Assembly: GCA_002077065.1 (NCBI GenBank)
Contig: NAJO01000001.1
Coordinates: 992,001-1,056,000, forward strand
Length of the DNA stretch: 64,000 nucleotides
Origin: Cryoendolithus antarcticus
Taxonomy: Eukaryota > Ascomycota > Dothideomycetes > Cladosporiales > Cladosporiaceae
Reading direction: 5' to 3'
Of the stretch, positions 1-10,878 are shown piece by piece; the stretch's first letter is position 1; each line of letters begins with the position of its first letter. Below the pieces are notes generated by a model, which had not been told where the DNA came from, ran no database searches, and was given only the letters and a program-made list of their open reading frames with translations. The position numbers and the translations under genes are program-made.

Positions 1-2
1 AG

Positions 3-491
3 ACGGGCTACCCGATCGTCGACGCCGCAATGCGACAGTGCAATACCATGGCCTGGATGCACAACCGCTGCCGCATGATCGTCGCCTCCTTCCTCGCGAA
101 AGACTTGCTCCTCGACTGGCGCCTGGGCGAGAAATACTTCATGCTGCACCTCATCGACGGGGACTTCGCGTCCAACAATGGCGGCTGGGGGTTCGCGGCT
201 AGCACGGGCGTAGATCCGCAGCCGTATTTCCGCGTCTTCAATCCATTGTTGCAGAGCGAGAAGTTCGATGCCGAGGGGGAGTATATCCGGAAGTGGGTGC
301 CTGAGTTGAAGGATGTGGTAGGAAAGGCTATACATGATCCTTATGGACGGGGGGCGGGGAAGGTGGCGGAGAAGGCTGGGTATCCGAAGCCGATTGTGGA
401 GCATAAGATGGCTAGGGAGAGGGCTTTGGCGAGGTATAAGGAGGGGATTGGGAGGGAGACGGCGAATGTGGGGGGTGGGGTGCATAATTGA
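3..491 (+). CDS. PHR1: CPD photolyase, class I (3' part only)
   Basis: This is the C-terminal 162 codons of a DNA photolyase/cryptochrome-family protein; the 5' part lies outside the window and the frame is open from base 3. The readable segment is the FAD-binding helical domain. It opens with a GYPIVDAAMRQ motif, then WMHNRCRMI, a KDLL-DWR-GE segment, and the family signature DGDFASNNGGWGF followed by STGVDPQPYFR. These residues surround the flavin and the lesion pocket in class I CPD photolyases. The enzyme uses blue light to split cyclobutane pyrimidine dimers, acting in nucleus and mitochondria. The tail is short, without the long extension of signalling cryptochromes. The gene converges on the next gene, leaving about 240 bp between stop codons. 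A cryptochrome-like function cannot be excluded from the C-terminus alone. Confidence 0.93.
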   Translation, partial: TGYPIVDAAMRQCNTMAWMHNRCRMIVASFLAKDLLLDWRLGEKYFMLHLIDGDFASNNGGWGFAASTGVDPQPYFRVFNPLLQSEKFDAEGEYIRKWVPELKDVVGKAIHDPYGRGAGKVAEKAGYPKPIVEHKMARERALARYKEGIGRETANVGGGVHN

Positions 492-729
492 TGTGCCAAG
501 TACTGCTGAAGGGCGGTTTGCTGTTGATGGCGACGATACCCGAGTGTGATCAGAGCGGAGGAGTTCTTCCTCAGGTCGTGTAGAATATACTCGCTGTACC
601 ATATGCTATGCACATCGACTCCCGGGGTATCGGTCTTCCCTCCCTTCCCAAGCGGTGGGCTTCTCGCTCCACTCGGATCATCCAAAATGCTCCTACCGCT
701 GAAACGCAAGAAAACCCACGAAACTTCCT

Positions 730-3700
730 TTACATAACCACACACCCCTTCTCGCCATCCCCCTTCCTACCCAACCGTCCAGTCCGTCCCGTAACCCAAG
801 TCCTCACGCTCCTTCCAGCCATACTCTTTCCATCATCCCCATCCAGCCCTCCCCCATCCCCGAACCCACCATCCTTCTTCCGTCTCCGGAACACACTCTT
901 CTTCCTCCCCGTTCCCCTGCCCAAACTCGTCACCGCACTTCTCTGGCCCCCAGATCCGCTACGCACATGCCCACTCGGCGCAGGCGGATGCCAAGCCGTG
1001 ATCGGATGACCCACACTCCCCGGCTGTGGCGGAGGTGAGCGATGCGGGATTTGGTTCGAGGACTGCGAGGCGGGGAAGAGAGACGCGGAGTGTGAGTGAG
1101 CGCCGCGTTGCGACTGTGATTGGGAGTTATGTTGGGCGAGCGCGGCGGAACGAAAGGCTGCCACGTGTGGGGGAAGGGAGTGCGGGATTGCGAAGGGGTT
1201 GTTCTGTTGGTGATTGGGTTGCGCAGGGCGTGTTGGTCCCGGTGGAATGCCGTTGTTGGGTTGTGAGGAGCCGGGAGGTGGTAAGAGGGAGGCACTATAG
1301 CGGTTTTGTTGGGGTGGCGGGGAGATGTCCTGCGTTGGCGCGCTGGGTGGGCGGATGGTGGAGGCGGGGGAAATGGGCGTTTGCTCGCTGTCTTGGAGGA
1401 AGGAGAGCGGACGGACTTGCTGGACTGGTGTCATTAGGCTGCTGTTTGATGGTGATGTCGGTGTAGGCACATGGCCGTTGACATCGGCTGCGACAGGGCG
1501 GACGTTTTCCCAGTCGCCTATCAGGCTGGGTGCAGGTCCGGCTCCCGCAAGCGGCACAGCATTACTGTAGGCGCGTTGAAGATTTCGTGGTACTGGTGCC
1601 GCTTGTACCCCTGGCTGTGCCCGTGGGAAGGCAGCCATTGCAGCCGCGAACGCTCTATCGGCGCTGAACAACTCGCCCACAGCTGGAGGCGCCGTCATTG
1701 GTACAGCTCCAGGTACATTGCGCTCATTGCCGTTTGGCCGAGTGATAATCGCTGGTCGAGGCTGTGCTTGTAGTGGTGCATCAAGTCCAGCCATTGCGCG
1801 GAACCTACTCGGAAGAGGCGCGTTGGGCTCCTCAGTATACTCTGGCAAAGGCAGAAAGCCGCCGTTGCTGTCCGAGCTGACACGTGCTTGCGTTCGCTCT
1901 TCGAGTGTCTGGAAGCGATGCCGTTGAGCGTTCGATGCGGCCCGCTGCAACGACGCCTGTGACCGTGGTGCTCCATTCTGGAACGGCTCCTCGAACGTCT
2001 CACCGGCAAGAGATTCACCAGCTTCGCCGTTCTCGGGCAAGTCAGGAAGAGACTGCCCAGCATCAGATCGTAGTGACAATACTGAGCCAGGTCTGCGTGG
2101 CTGCTGCGAGCCGGGCGCGTTGGATCGAGAGCCACCGCGGGAAGAAGCGGATGACAGCGCAGCCCTCCCAAGAGTCACCGGTCGCTGACTCAACCCGCCG
2201 CCCTTGCTCTGATTGACAGTCCGTCTCCTCACCAGTGCCACCTCATCTGCCACATCGAACTCAGCCTCCTCGAGCGTTTGTGGAGGACTCTTGCCGAGCG
2301 TGAGCGAGAACGTCTGACCTGGCTGCCCCGTGAACTGCGGATCGAAGTCAAAGAGGATGATCCTACCACCCTCAATATCTTGCACAGACTCCTCCCCGAA
2401 TTGATCCATTTCCACGACGCCTCCAGGACTTGTCACAATTAGTCGACCCTGGACTTGTGTCTGGTTGCTCAGTGGGGCTGGTAGACTTGCGTGCGAGTAC
2501 ACCCACTTGACCTCGCTAAAGGGGCAGCCGTAGCCTTCATCGAGCTCATGATCGATGCTGTGCGCTTCTACTACCGTCTCGCCCTCCTCTGCCTTGTGAG
2601 GTATTATGTACAGCCTAATCGTGCGATCATTCACGATCATCGCGATGGTGTCGCCGTGCTCGTCAATCGCTGGACAGGAGTGTATCGCTGCTCCCAGACC
2701 TCCACAAGTCGACAGAGGTGGCGAGATGACCACAGGGAAGTCAATGTTCCCGTACTCCATGTCTGTAGTGTTCAGTATGCCGAATGTATCGGCCACTCCA
2801 TTCCATGCATACAATCGCTCATTACAAGTCGTGCGATTCTCGCGCATGAAGACTGCGTGACTGCTGTTGCGGATGTTCTCCGGATGCAGCAAGTCTGAGC
2901 ACCAGGCCTCTTTGAGTTCGTCATGAGTCGGTACATCGTGAGGTGACGATGCAAAGACTGGCACGTTGATGACGACTGTCGACGAGACATTGATGCGTGT
3001 GGTCGTGCCTAGCAGCGTCGAACCATCAGCTGAGAAGCTGAGCTTGTCCATCTTCTGCGATCGGACAGCTCTTCGGTCTGTTGGTAACGCATTCGAGCTC
3101 AGTGAGAATACTTCGACACCGCCCTCGTATGCCACTGCTAGCAGACCACCCATCGGTGCCAATGCAATAGTCGAAGTCGGGAAATCTAGCTTCACAGTTC
3201 TTGATCGTCGTAGCCTATGATGAGAGAGATCGTAGATGTTGACTGTATGCGAGTCTGCCAGGATGGCTAGTGTATTGCCGTCATCGACAATTTCGACCGC
3301 TAGAGGTCGCCTCTTCAGTGCGTAGTCTTGACTGATGCCGACTGGTAAGGCTGCGGTCTGCAGAACGAACAGTCGCGCAGAGTTGTACGCTGCGATCCTT
3401 CGACCGCCCGACGATAGGGAGAAGCCGAAAGCTTCGCCTTGAGGGAAGCCCGCACTGGCAGTCGCAGTATTCGATATGAGCTTGATTATGTGTATTCTTG
3501 GGCGATTTGGCTCATCATCGGCCATGGACTGCCAGCTGTACCGTACTCGATCCTTGTTGAAAGGTATTTGCGTCGTGTTGTAGGGATTGTATGTCGAAGA
3601 CCGCCGCGAGTGCGTACTGGGTGGTGTCCCTTTCATCATTGAGTTCTGCCGGGCATGCGCATTGCCGTCCGTAGGCGTTGTCTGTGATGAAGACTGGCGA

Positions 3701-4551
3701 GCATGATATGAGGTAGGCGTAGCACGTCCGTTCGTTTGCGGTGAAGTACGTGGACTGCCAGAGCCAGACCACTCCCGCTGCTCCTGTTCCGGCGTAGCAC
3801 CCTGCCATTGTGATGGAATCGGCGTGGCGAGGTCTCGCTCTTCTCCAGGGTCATACGTCTCAAACTCCGTGCTATGCGATCCCACACTCGAGGTACTTCG
3901 CTCTTCGTGGCGCCTGTCTGCTGGCCCTGATCGGTCCTGAATCTCCGCGTTGGCAGCCAAGTCCTCCGCTGCTAGCCCCGCCGGCGCAGCAATTGCTGGA
4001 GCAGGAGCAACTTCAGCAGGCGATGGCCTGGAATGCTCGCTTTCTCGTAGAGAAACCTCGCCTCTCCGTTGTTCGAGATGGGTCTCGGTAGGATGCTCTT
4101 CAGGCGTGACAACTTCCTCCACATTATACCGCGACTTCTGCTTGGTACTTCCGTTCGTAAAAAGCGAGTCTCTGATCTCCTGACCGCCAGATGAGCTTTC
4201 AACATCTGTCTCCTCGCTGACATCGTCTGCCTCCCAGTCTCCATCTGGAAGCTCACCAGCGGTAACATCAGTAATGTGATGATTGCCTTCTTTCCAGTCT
4301 CCATTCCTTGCCGGCTCCACATACCCGTTTGTCAACTTCTTTTCAATAGCAGGAGGACTGGCTTCCCGCATTGGCCAATCGCTCCTTTCATGCAATCCAG
4401 TCCCGTCCATCTCTACTATCTCACTGACGCTCTGCCGCCGTTCGTCCTCCAGTATGCGCTCGCGAGTCGAGCTCCATCGCTCCAAAATATTGCTTCGCCC
4501 AGCGCCAGCGCGCACTGCACAGGTATCGCTACTGAACGTCGACACTGGCAT
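730..4551 (-). CDS. Large disordered protein with WD/beta-propeller-like core and C-terminal CaaX box
   Basis: A single-exon protein of 1273 aa from the first in-frame ATG at 4551. Roughly the first 350 residues are polar and disordered. A compact region of about 430 residues follows, opening near a conserved-looking NRPRIHIIKLIS stretch, with repeated hydrophobic strands of beta-propeller type (for example LAILADSHTVNIYDL). The last ~470 residues are Ser/Pro/Gln-rich and end in a strongly basic stretch and the tetrapeptide CVVM. CVVM fits a CaaX prenylation signal, so the protein is inferred to be lipidated and membrane-attached. It resembles a fungal-only family of WD40-like proteins (I believe DUF7165), but this could not be checked. 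No function is assigned. The reading frame would extend upstream only through a non-ATG codon. Confidence 0.85.
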   Translation of the reverse strand: MPVSTFSSDTCAVRAGAGRSNILERWSSTRERILEDERRQSVSEIVEMDGTGLHERSDWPMREASPPAIEKKLTNGYVEPARNGDWKEGNHHITDVTAGELPDGDWEADDVSEETDVESSSGGQEIRDSLFTNGSTKQKSRYNVEEVVTPEEHPTETHLEQRRGEVSLRESEHSRPSPAEVAPAPAIAAPAGLAAEDLAANAEIQDRSGPADRRHEERSTSSVGSHSTEFETYDPGEERDLATPIPSQWQGATPEQEQREWSGSGSPRTSPQTNGRATPTSYHARQSSSQTTPTDGNAHARQNSMMKGTPPSTHSRRSSTYNPYNTTQIPFNKDRVRYSWQSMADDEPNRPRIHIIKLISNTATASAGFPQGEAFGFSLSSGGRRIAAYNSARLFVLQTAALPVGISQDYALKRRPLAVEIVDDGNTLAILADSHTVNIYDLSHHRLRRSRTVKLDFPTSTIALAPMGGLLAVAYEGGVEVFSLSSNALPTDRRAVRSQKMDKLSFSADGSTLLGTTTRINVSSTVVINVPVFASSPHDVPTHDELKEAWCSDLLHPENIRNSSHAVFMRENRTTCNERLYAWNGVADTFGILNTTDMEYGNIDFPVVISPPLSTCGGLGAAIHSCPAIDEHGDTIAMIVNDRTIRLYIIPHKAEEGETVVEAHSIDHELDEGYGCPFSEVKWVYSHASLPAPLSNQTQVQGRLIVTSPGGVVEMDQFGEESVQDIEGGRIILFDFDPQFTGQPGQTFSLTLGKSPPQTLEEAEFDVADEVALVRRRTVNQSKGGGLSQRPVTLGRAALSSASSRGGSRSNAPGSQQPRRPGSVLSLRSDAGQSLPDLPENGEAGESLAGETFEEPFQNGAPRSQASLQRAASNAQRHRFQTLEERTQARVSSDSNGGFLPLPEYTEEPNAPLPSRFRAMAGLDAPLQAQPRPAIITRPNGNERNVPGAVPMTAPPAVGELFSADRAFAAAMAAFPRAQPGVQAAPVPRNLQRAYSNAVPLAGAGPAPSLIGDWENVRPVAADVNGHVPTPTSPSNSSLMTPVQQVRPLSFLQDSEQTPISPASTIRPPSAPTQDISPPPQQNRYSASLLPPPGSSQPNNGIPPGPTRPAQPNHQQNNPFAIPHSLPPHVAAFRSAALAQHNSQSQSQRGAHSHSASLFPASQSSNQIPHRSPPPQPGSVGHPITAWHPPAPSGHVRSGSGGQRSAVTSLGRGTGRKKSVFRRRKKDGGFGDGGGLDGDDGKSMAGRSVRTWVTGRTGRLGRKGDGEKGCVVM

Positions 4552-5308
4552 TGTCGCGCCGCGCCTGCAGGGCACTCCAATTAGGGCGCGATCCACAGCG
4601 GCTCGGGGGAGTTGAGCCGCGTTGATTGGGCACACGTGGGAAGTGCAATGGGCATTGTTGCAATCACTGCGTACACTGAACTAGATTGGAGGCATTGGTC
4701 GCGTTTGGCTGCACAGAGCAGCGAGGCTATGGTCAAATTCACCCACGGCGCTGTCAGCGGTATCATGTCGTGGCGCATACGGGCCTCAGCTGAGACAGCC
4801 TTGGAAGCCGTTCACTGGTTCGCCGTTAGCCTTAACCGAGATCGCCCTCTAATTGAAGCTTAGCTGCCGGCTATGGCTTGCCGGCACGTCTACAGTACGA
4901 AGTGGATACCGTTCGCTGCATCATGCTGGAAAGTCTGCCCTCAATGCGCGCATTGTAAGGTTCCAGGAGAAGGCAGAGCGATGCATTGGAAGAATTGCAT
5001 CTTGATCAGGGCGTGGATGATCTTCATGCCGGGTGTGCTATTTTAGCTCCCTCATGTTGTTGGGGAGCAAAGCTTCGGCAGTGATCCGCCGATCTACGTG
5101 ATGACAGTTCTGTTGTTCACACTGCAATCGAGCATTCAGGTTGCCGAATGACCCGCTGGTGGTGGGACAGATAACGCAAGGATGCCTGTTTGCATGCAGA
5201 CTGACCCTCCTCATTGACATTCGTAGTCATATCTACGCTCTTCATTGCAGGATCCTCCCCCAAGGTTGCCAGAACGCCGCGCTAAACCCATCACATTGCA
5301 CAGCACCC
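4552..5308. promoter_or_regulatory. Intergenic region with promoter of the 730-4551 gene
   Basis: About 760 bp between the start of the CaaX-box gene and the 3' end of SSU72, both on the minus strand. It should hold the promoter and 5'UTR of the former and the terminator of the latter. I see no supported coding sequence, RNA gene or clear repeat. Confidence 0.5.
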
Positions 5309-6241
5309 TCAGAACCACGCCAAAGTCCACAAAGCGGGCAACTGCGGCCACCGCTCCTGCCACTCGGCCAACACCTCCGGCACCCTCTCATCGAACCCCT
5401 GCCTCGCCCCACCCACTCCCCCATCAAACTCCCCACTTCCCTTCCCCTCCCCACTCAACCACGCCTCCCTCTCCTCCCCCGCCACAGCGTTCAACGCATC
5501 CGCCAGCTCCAAAATCGCCTTTCCCCCCACAAGCGCCTCCTCATGATTATCCTTAATATCCACATTGAAGACATGCACCGGGCGATTCAATGGCGAACCC
5601 CGACTCAACAAGTCGTCCACTACAGCATCCCAGCACCGCTCCTCGCACGTGAATACCACATCGACCACCCCGCCCTCTGCTCCCTTCGCGCCCTTGTCAG
5701 AATCCCACTCCCCCTGCCCCTCTCCCCAAACCCGCTTTCCCACCCTCGGTACCCCGATCCGCCAGTCCTGCCACCGCTCTGGCCCCCACTTGACGCCCTT
5801 ATTTCGCTCCAACATCGGCAAGATCCCGTTCAGCCTGTACAGTCTCGCGTCTTTGCTAAGCAACTCTTCGTACATGGCCGAGTAAGAAGTCGAATTGAAA
5901 TTATACACATTCGGCTGCGTAATACTCGGCCCTGGTAAGCGGACTAGCGAGCCTGTGCCAAAGGATATTGTCGGGTATGGATTTGGGGCTGTCGTGAGGC
6001 GGAGGTGGGCTTCCATGCTGCGGTTGTTGTTGCTGGCACAGACGGTGCAGAATTTGAGCTTGAAGCCTCCTTCTGGTTGGGGTTGAGGAGATTGACCGGG
6101 ATGTTGGCCATTTTGGGAGAGGTCTTGGGTGGGTTCCGGGTCGGAGGTGCCGTCGAGGGCGATGATGTTGGTATCTGGTTCGTTTGAGGGTGGTGGAGGA
6201 GGAGGTGGTGGGGGCTGGGGTCGCCGGCGAGGGTCGGCCAT
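5309..6241 (-). CDS. SSU72: RNA polymerase II CTD phosphatase Ssu72
   Basis: A 310-residue, single-exon protein. The PTP-type loop C-x5-R is visible at residues 68-74 (CASNNNRS with flanking Ser), preceded by the KLKFCTV strand typical of Ssu72. [19 protein letters not shown] segment follows in the middle and a [11 protein letters not shown] segment near the end; both are hallmark Ssu72 motifs. Ssu72 removes phosphate from Ser5 and Ser7 of the polymerase II CTD and belongs to the cleavage/polyadenylation factor, linking termination to re-initiation. The fold begins near residue 58, so this copy carries a long Pro-rich, low-complexity N-terminus. A Gly-rich stretch of about 15 residues near residue 280 is also extra. 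The next gene upstream is divergent and shares a short promoter. Confidence 0.95.
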   Translation of the reverse strand: MADPRRRPQPPPPPPPPPSNEPDTNIIALDGTSDPEPTQDLSQNGQHPGQSPQPQPEGGFKLKFCTVCASNNNRSMEAHLRLTTAPNPYPTISFGTGSLVRLPGPSITQPNVYNFNSTSYSAMYEELLSKDARLYRLNGILPMLERNKGVKWGPERWQDWRIGVPRVGKRVWGEGQGEWDSDKGAKGAEGGVVDVVFTCEERCWDAVVDDLLSRGSPLNRPVHVFNVDIKDNHEEALVGGKAILELADALNAVAGEEREAWLSGEGKGSGEFDGGVGGARQGFDERVPEVLAEWQERWPQLPALWTLAWF

Positions 6242-6564
6242 AACGCGTGTGAGCTATCTTGCTGGTCGCCTATGCTTCACCACTCTAGCGATAGGCCTTT
6301 CAATCGATGCAGGAGAGTGATCGTCGCTCGTGGGAGCTCCCAATATGTGTAATTGTGAATAAGCTTCAGTACCTGCAGGTGATGGTCCAAGCGCGCCGAC
6401 ATATCGCCTATCATCTCGATGATCTTCTCAACCTCACTTGTTCGAACACGAGTCTCGGGACCTGTCCGTAGGCGAGGGAATCAGCTCGCTGAGACGCTGC
6501 TCAGCATGGTCAGTCAAAGCGCTCGCCATCGCGCAAGCTGGCGGTCGAGCTCTCGTGATCCACC
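6242..6564. promoter_or_regulatory. Shared divergent promoter, SSU72 / RTC1
   Basis: 323 bp between the ATG of SSU72 (minus) and the ATG of RTC1 (plus). Both transcripts must start here. No TATA box or other motif stands out clearly. Confidence 0.5.
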
Positions 6565-9465
6565 ATGAGCCACGATGCCGCGATACCACGCGCGCCTCCA
6601 TTGCCAGCACTGAAGTCGTTCCACCGAGCGAGGGACGCAGCTAATAGGATCTTCGGGTATGCTTCTAGGCCACCTAGCCCGCAAGACGAGCGCCCGGTAC
6701 AGCCACCACTGGAAGGACGACAAGGTTCTGGTCGCTTGGCTTCTCTAGGTGCAGCGCAAAACGCCACTGCGAATCATAGGACTGGTCTGGAGATCAAGAC
6801 CCTGTCAATCAACGAAAGTGGCACGCATGCTTTGCTTGGTGGCAAAGACATCTTCAAGACCATTCGAGTTAACAACGGAGTCTGTGTCGAGGAGATCAAC
6901 TTGCGTACAGCAATTCGCAGTAACCCAACACAAGCTTCTGGTAAGCCACGTCAGATTTACAACATCGATATCGCTGACGTAGCCTGGGCCAAAGGCAACA
7001 CCGGCGAGTTCGTGGCTGCTGCAACTGAGAGCGGCAAGATCATCATATACGATCTTGGCCATGCGGGTCTACCCGCAGCGCAACTTCATGAACATTATAG
7101 ACAGGTTCATCGCATTACTTGCAATCCCCACAAAGGCAGCCTACTCTTATCGGGCAGTCAAGATGGTACTGTACGACTTTGGGATGTGCGAGATGCCAAG
7201 CAGCCAGTCGGCGCCACGAAGACTCGCAGCAACGTGCAAAGCAAGAGCAAGTTCGCTGGCACGACTGATGGCGTACGAGATGTCAAGTGGTCCCCCACTG
7301 ATGCCATGGACTTTGCATTTGCTACAGATGGTGGTTCGGTGCAAGTCTGGGATATGAGGTATTTCAATCGCCCGAAGGTTAAGATCATCGCCCACAGTTC
7401 AACATGCATGTCAGTGGACTGGCACCCAGATGGTAAGCACCTCGCCAGTGCAGGCCTAGATCACATGATCAAAGTATGGGACACAAGAGTGAAGTGTGGA
7501 AGAAAGGGGAATTGGGAGATCAAGACCCCATATCCACTCTCAAACGCTCGATGGCGACCCGCCTGCGAAGTTGGATCGTTCAACGACGACGATAACACCA
7601 TGAGACAATGCACTCAGCTGCTCGCCGCGTACGATCGTTCACACCCAGAGCTACATGTTTGGGATCTGCGAAGACCAACCTTGCCGTTTCGCGAGCTCAC
7701 ACCATGCTCGGAGGCTCCAACTGATCTGCTATGGCACTCGCAAGACTTACTGTGGACTGTCGGCCGCGATGGTACCTTCGTCCAAAATGACATCCAGCAC
7801 TCTTCAATCAAGGTGATGGACCGATGTCCAGTCAACGCAAGTGCCATCTCGCCCACGGGTGAGATCGCATCGTTCAACATGCGCCGCAAAATCAAGCCGA
7901 TTCTCCGGCACCGCAGAGCTTCCTCAAGCCATGCTCCAGACCCGACGCTACTCAGTCGAAGCTGGGCCGATGATAGCCTGGATGACTCGTTCTTGCGAGC
8001 TCATCCGGAACTCGTGAAACAGCAGCAACGGCGACGACACAGTCGACAGTCGTCTGACGTTGGTGTTCCCATCTATCCTGCGCGCACGCGCGTGATCAAT
8101 TTGGACCAGGTGTTTAGTCAGCGCAGAGCTGTACGACCAGTGCAGACTGCGTGGCGCGGCCAACTGCCTCCGGCTTACTGCACTGATCCGCTTGTCTTCG
8201 AGTACATGGCGCAGCAGACCTGTCTGACCTGGCAGCAAGGCTCGAACGAGAGTGAAAATTTGTCCAATGTCGATCATATGTTCCGCCAACATCGTACGGT
8301 AGCCCAAGACGTGGGAATGCACAGACTGGCTACTCGGTGGGACGTTCTTGGCTTGGTAACCACGGAACACCTAGAGCGGCGTGCAAAGATGTCTGCTAAG
8401 ACTTCGAAATGTCGTACTACTGATGTGAATAGCACTACGCCCTATGTGGCGGGCAAGCTGGCTGGCCTGGCTGTAGCTCACCTCGGTAGACCCGCTGAAA
8501 CCGCTCGTAACAGCCATCGCAATTCTACCAGATCCGCGGGAACGAATGTAGCCACAGACGGAAGCGAGGCTGGTGTGATCGCTGCGACGTCCGTGGCCAA
8601 TGCCAAAGATTCCTCGATGCATCACGGCACCACAGCAACTGCTTTTGGCAGTCCGGCGCCTCTCGTAGCATCGCATGCTCATGTTGAAGTGGAGTACGGG
8701 TCACCCTTCGAACTAGGCTCCATGCTTCGCGAACTACTCGTCACCTACACCCAGCACCTGCCCAACGCTCAGACTGCAGCTCACCTCGTTCTTGCCCTGT
8801 CGCCATGTCTCCCGACTACACGCCCACTTGATCGTTCCCGCACAACGTCAGCAGTCGAAGTCTACACTTCAGCTTATCAACGCGCCGGTTTTGAGTCCGA
8901 TGACATACCTTCACTGCTGGAGCAAAGCCTCTCCCACATCATCAATGCAGGTCTACAGCCCTTACAGCTCGAAGCAATACTCTCAACCTACCACGAGCAG
9001 CTCGTCGCACATCGATGTTTCGTGGAGGCCGCCGTGCTCAGATCTCTGTGCTACCCTGCATTTCCGGCAGTTTATGAGCAAAGTCTACGAGACAACGAAG
9101 TGGCACTCATGTGCGGTCATTATGGCAGTCCGCAGAATACCGCGCGCTGCGCGAGCTGTGGCTCAAGTCCCGCAGTGTGCCCCGTCTGTCAGTGCAGCGA
9201 GAGCCCGTTCCCTGAAGAGCGAGTGGGACCGATTTTGTGGTCCCAGTGCCTGCATTGCAATCACGGCGGGCATGCTGCTTGCTTGCGTGCGATACACCAG
9301 GGCGAAGGACTTTCTGGCTGTCCCACGATTGGGTGCCTGTGCGACTGCTCCGGGCTCGTGCAGCGGCCTGAAATGGCTCGCGCAGGATCGAGAAAGACAG
9401 ACGAAGTGCTGAGAGATAGCATGATTGCTATGGAGAGTAGTGCAGTAGCTGCCCTTGAGCGCTGA
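6565..9465 (+). CDS. RTC1: SEA/GATOR2 complex subunit Rtc1 (WDR24/Sea2)
   Basis: A 966-residue, intron-free protein. The first ~430 residues form WD40 repeats; clear examples are SGSQDGTVRLWDVRD and SAGLDHMIKVWDTRV. A long variable linker follows. Near residues 849-926 a Cys/His-rich zinc module contains CxxC pairs (CASCG, CPVC), an H-C-N-HGGHAACL segment and a final CLCDCSG, the RING-like end of Rtc1/WDR24. The protein is part of the Seh1-associated (SEACAT, equivalent to GATOR2) complex on the vacuole, which promotes TORC1 signalling in response to amino acids. The ATG sits in a good context (CACCATGAG). The linker looks shorter than in many fungal orthologues. Assignment rests on the WD40 plus C-terminal zinc module combination. 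Confidence 0.9.
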   Translation: MSHDAAIPRAPPLPALKSFHRARDAANRIFGYASRPPSPQDERPVQPPLEGRQGSGRLASLGAAQNATANHRTGLEIKTLSINESGTHALLGGKDIFKTIRVNNGVCVEEINLRTAIRSNPTQASGKPRQIYNIDIADVAWAKGNTGEFVAAATESGKIIIYDLGHAGLPAAQLHEHYRQVHRITCNPHKGSLLLSGSQDGTVRLWDVRDAKQPVGATKTRSNVQSKSKFAGTTDGVRDVKWSPTDAMDFAFATDGGSVQVWDMRYFNRPKVKIIAHSSTCMSVDWHPDGKHLASAGLDHMIKVWDTRVKCGRKGNWEIKTPYPLSNARWRPACEVGSFNDDDNTMRQCTQLLAAYDRSHPELHVWDLRRPTLPFRELTPCSEAPTDLLWHSQDLLWTVGRDGTFVQNDIQHSSIKVMDRCPVNASAISPTGEIASFNMRRKIKPILRHRRASSSHAPDPTLLSRSWADDSLDDSFLRAHPELVKQQQRRRHSRQSSDVGVPIYPARTRVINLDQVFSQRRAVRPVQTAWRGQLPPAYCTDPLVFEYMAQQTCLTWQQGSNESENLSNVDHMFRQHRTVAQDVGMHRLATRWDVLGLVTTEHLERRAKMSAKTSKCRTTDVNSTTPYVAGKLAGLAVAHLGRPAETARNSHRNSTRSAGTNVATDGSEAGVIAATSVANAKDSSMHHGTTATAFGSPAPLVASHAHVEVEYGSPFELGSMLRELLVTYTQHLPNAQTAAHLVLALSPCLPTTRPLDRSRTTSAVEVYTSAYQRAGFESDDIPSLLEQSLSHIINAGLQPLQLEAILSTYHEQLVAHRCFVEAAVLRSLCYPAFPAVYEQSLRDNEVALMCGHYGSPQNTARCASCGSSPAVCPVCQCSESPFPEERVGPILWSQCLHCNHGGHAACLRAIHQGEGLSGCPTIGCLCDCSGLVQRPEMARAGSRKTDEVLRDSMIAMESSAVAALER

Positions 9466-9641
9466 AGGTCTACCATGTTAGCTGACTGCTTAGTCAAGCT
9501 CCTCGGCGTACCTGCCGAATCGAGCCGCCCGACCAGGTCTTACAGCCGCGGCTGTCTTGAACTAGTCGCCCCGCGACAGACCATTGCTGGCGATCATGCC
9601 GTATACCAACTGCGAAATGACTGCTACACATCTAACCCAGC

Positions 9642-10656
9642 ATGGTGCCTCTGGAAGCGTTCACGCTCGATCGCGCCGCCTTGACCGATCCGAGGAATAG
9701 TGTTTCATTGGTAACAGGTGGCAGCGCTGGTATTGGGCTGCAGACAGCCCTTCTGCTCCACGATATCTCGCCAGACAACCGCATCATCATCCTCGATCGC
9801 CAACCTCCTCATCCTCAGCAAGCGCCCAAGTCTTTCATCAACTCACCACGAGTCTTCTACCAGTCATGTGACATCACTTCGTGGTCATCGCAACGAGCTG
9901 CATTCGCAGCCGGCGCAGAGAAGTTCGGCCGCATTGACAACGTCTTTGTCAATGCTGGGATCGCAGAGCATGGCGAGCAATTCTTTGATGAAGAGCTGGA
10001 TGGAAGTGGGCAGCTGAAGGAGCCGGATAGGCGGACGTACGATGTGGATCTGTACGCTGCGAGCGACACCGTCAAGCTAGCGATATACTGGCTGAGGAAG
10101 AATGGGAAGGACGGGAAGGGGAAGAAGGGCGGCAGGATAGTCATGACGGCTAGCTTGGCGGGATATTTGGCAAGTGCTGGCGCACCAATGTATAGTGCTG
10201 CGAAGCATGGTACGTCTCTACTTGAACACCTCTCGATGCTCCAAGTCCGTAGTGTCTGTGCTTACTCTGCGTGACTTACCAGGCATACTTGGCCTCCTCC
10301 GCTCTCTCAAGAATGACACAGCCACCCTCTCCATCGCCCTCTCCATTATAGCTCCCGGCATAACCCTCACAGACATCGTCTCCGGCCGCGATCCAGACGA
10401 GACGCTCAATGCCTGGGCGATCCGCATGCGCAAGCTCGGCGTGCCGATCAACGATCCTGGTGAAGTCGCTACGGCGGTGGTGTGGCTTATGGGGCTTGGG
10501 ATGAAAGGCAACGGGAAGGGTTTGCTAGTGCAGGCAGGGCGGTGTGCGGATGTTGAGGAGGGACTCGCAAAAGGGAGAAGGGATTGGATGGGTGAGGAGA
10601 TGTTGGGGTTATTTAGGGGTGGGAGGAATGCGCCGTTGTTCCCTAATAAGCTGTAA
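9642..10656 (+). CDS. Short-chain dehydrogenase/reductase, 15-PGDH-like
   Basis: Two exons (9642-10209, 10283-10656) joined across a 73-nt intron (GTACGT...CCAG), giving 313 aa. The Rossmann nucleotide motif TGGSAGIG is at residues 25-32 and an NAG motif at 104-106. The catalytic tyrosine and lysine lie in YSAAK (Tyr184, Lys188), directly before the splice site; a Ser170 sits in the expected strand. Splicing restores a continuous AAKHG-GILGLLRSL helix, which supports the intron. The family oxidises or reduces diverse alcohols and ketones with NAD(P); the substrate cannot be told from sequence. The layout resembles fungal SDRs annotated as 15-hydroxyprostaglandin dehydrogenase-like. A VVWLMG segment matches the C-terminal pattern of these SDRs. 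Confidence 0.88.
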
Positions 10657-10878
10657 TTGCTTGACAGCCGAGTGATGGCATGGGGCGAGGTGAGAGCAAC
10701 ACAAAACATGATGTGACGCGGTCACGGCCGCAGAGTTGAGAAACAATCGCATACACTAGCGATGGGTATAGCTGATCCAAAGCAGCCTCGAACGCAATCT
10801 CTATCGTCCATATCCAGCGGCTCTTGATCATACCGGGCGTACAGCCAACATTCAGCGTCTTTCATACTCACAACACAC

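Noticed and set aside
341..745. Minus-strand frame of 134 codons across the photolyase 3' end
   Set aside because: It lies antisense to clear photolyase coding sequence and has no domain; a shadow frame.
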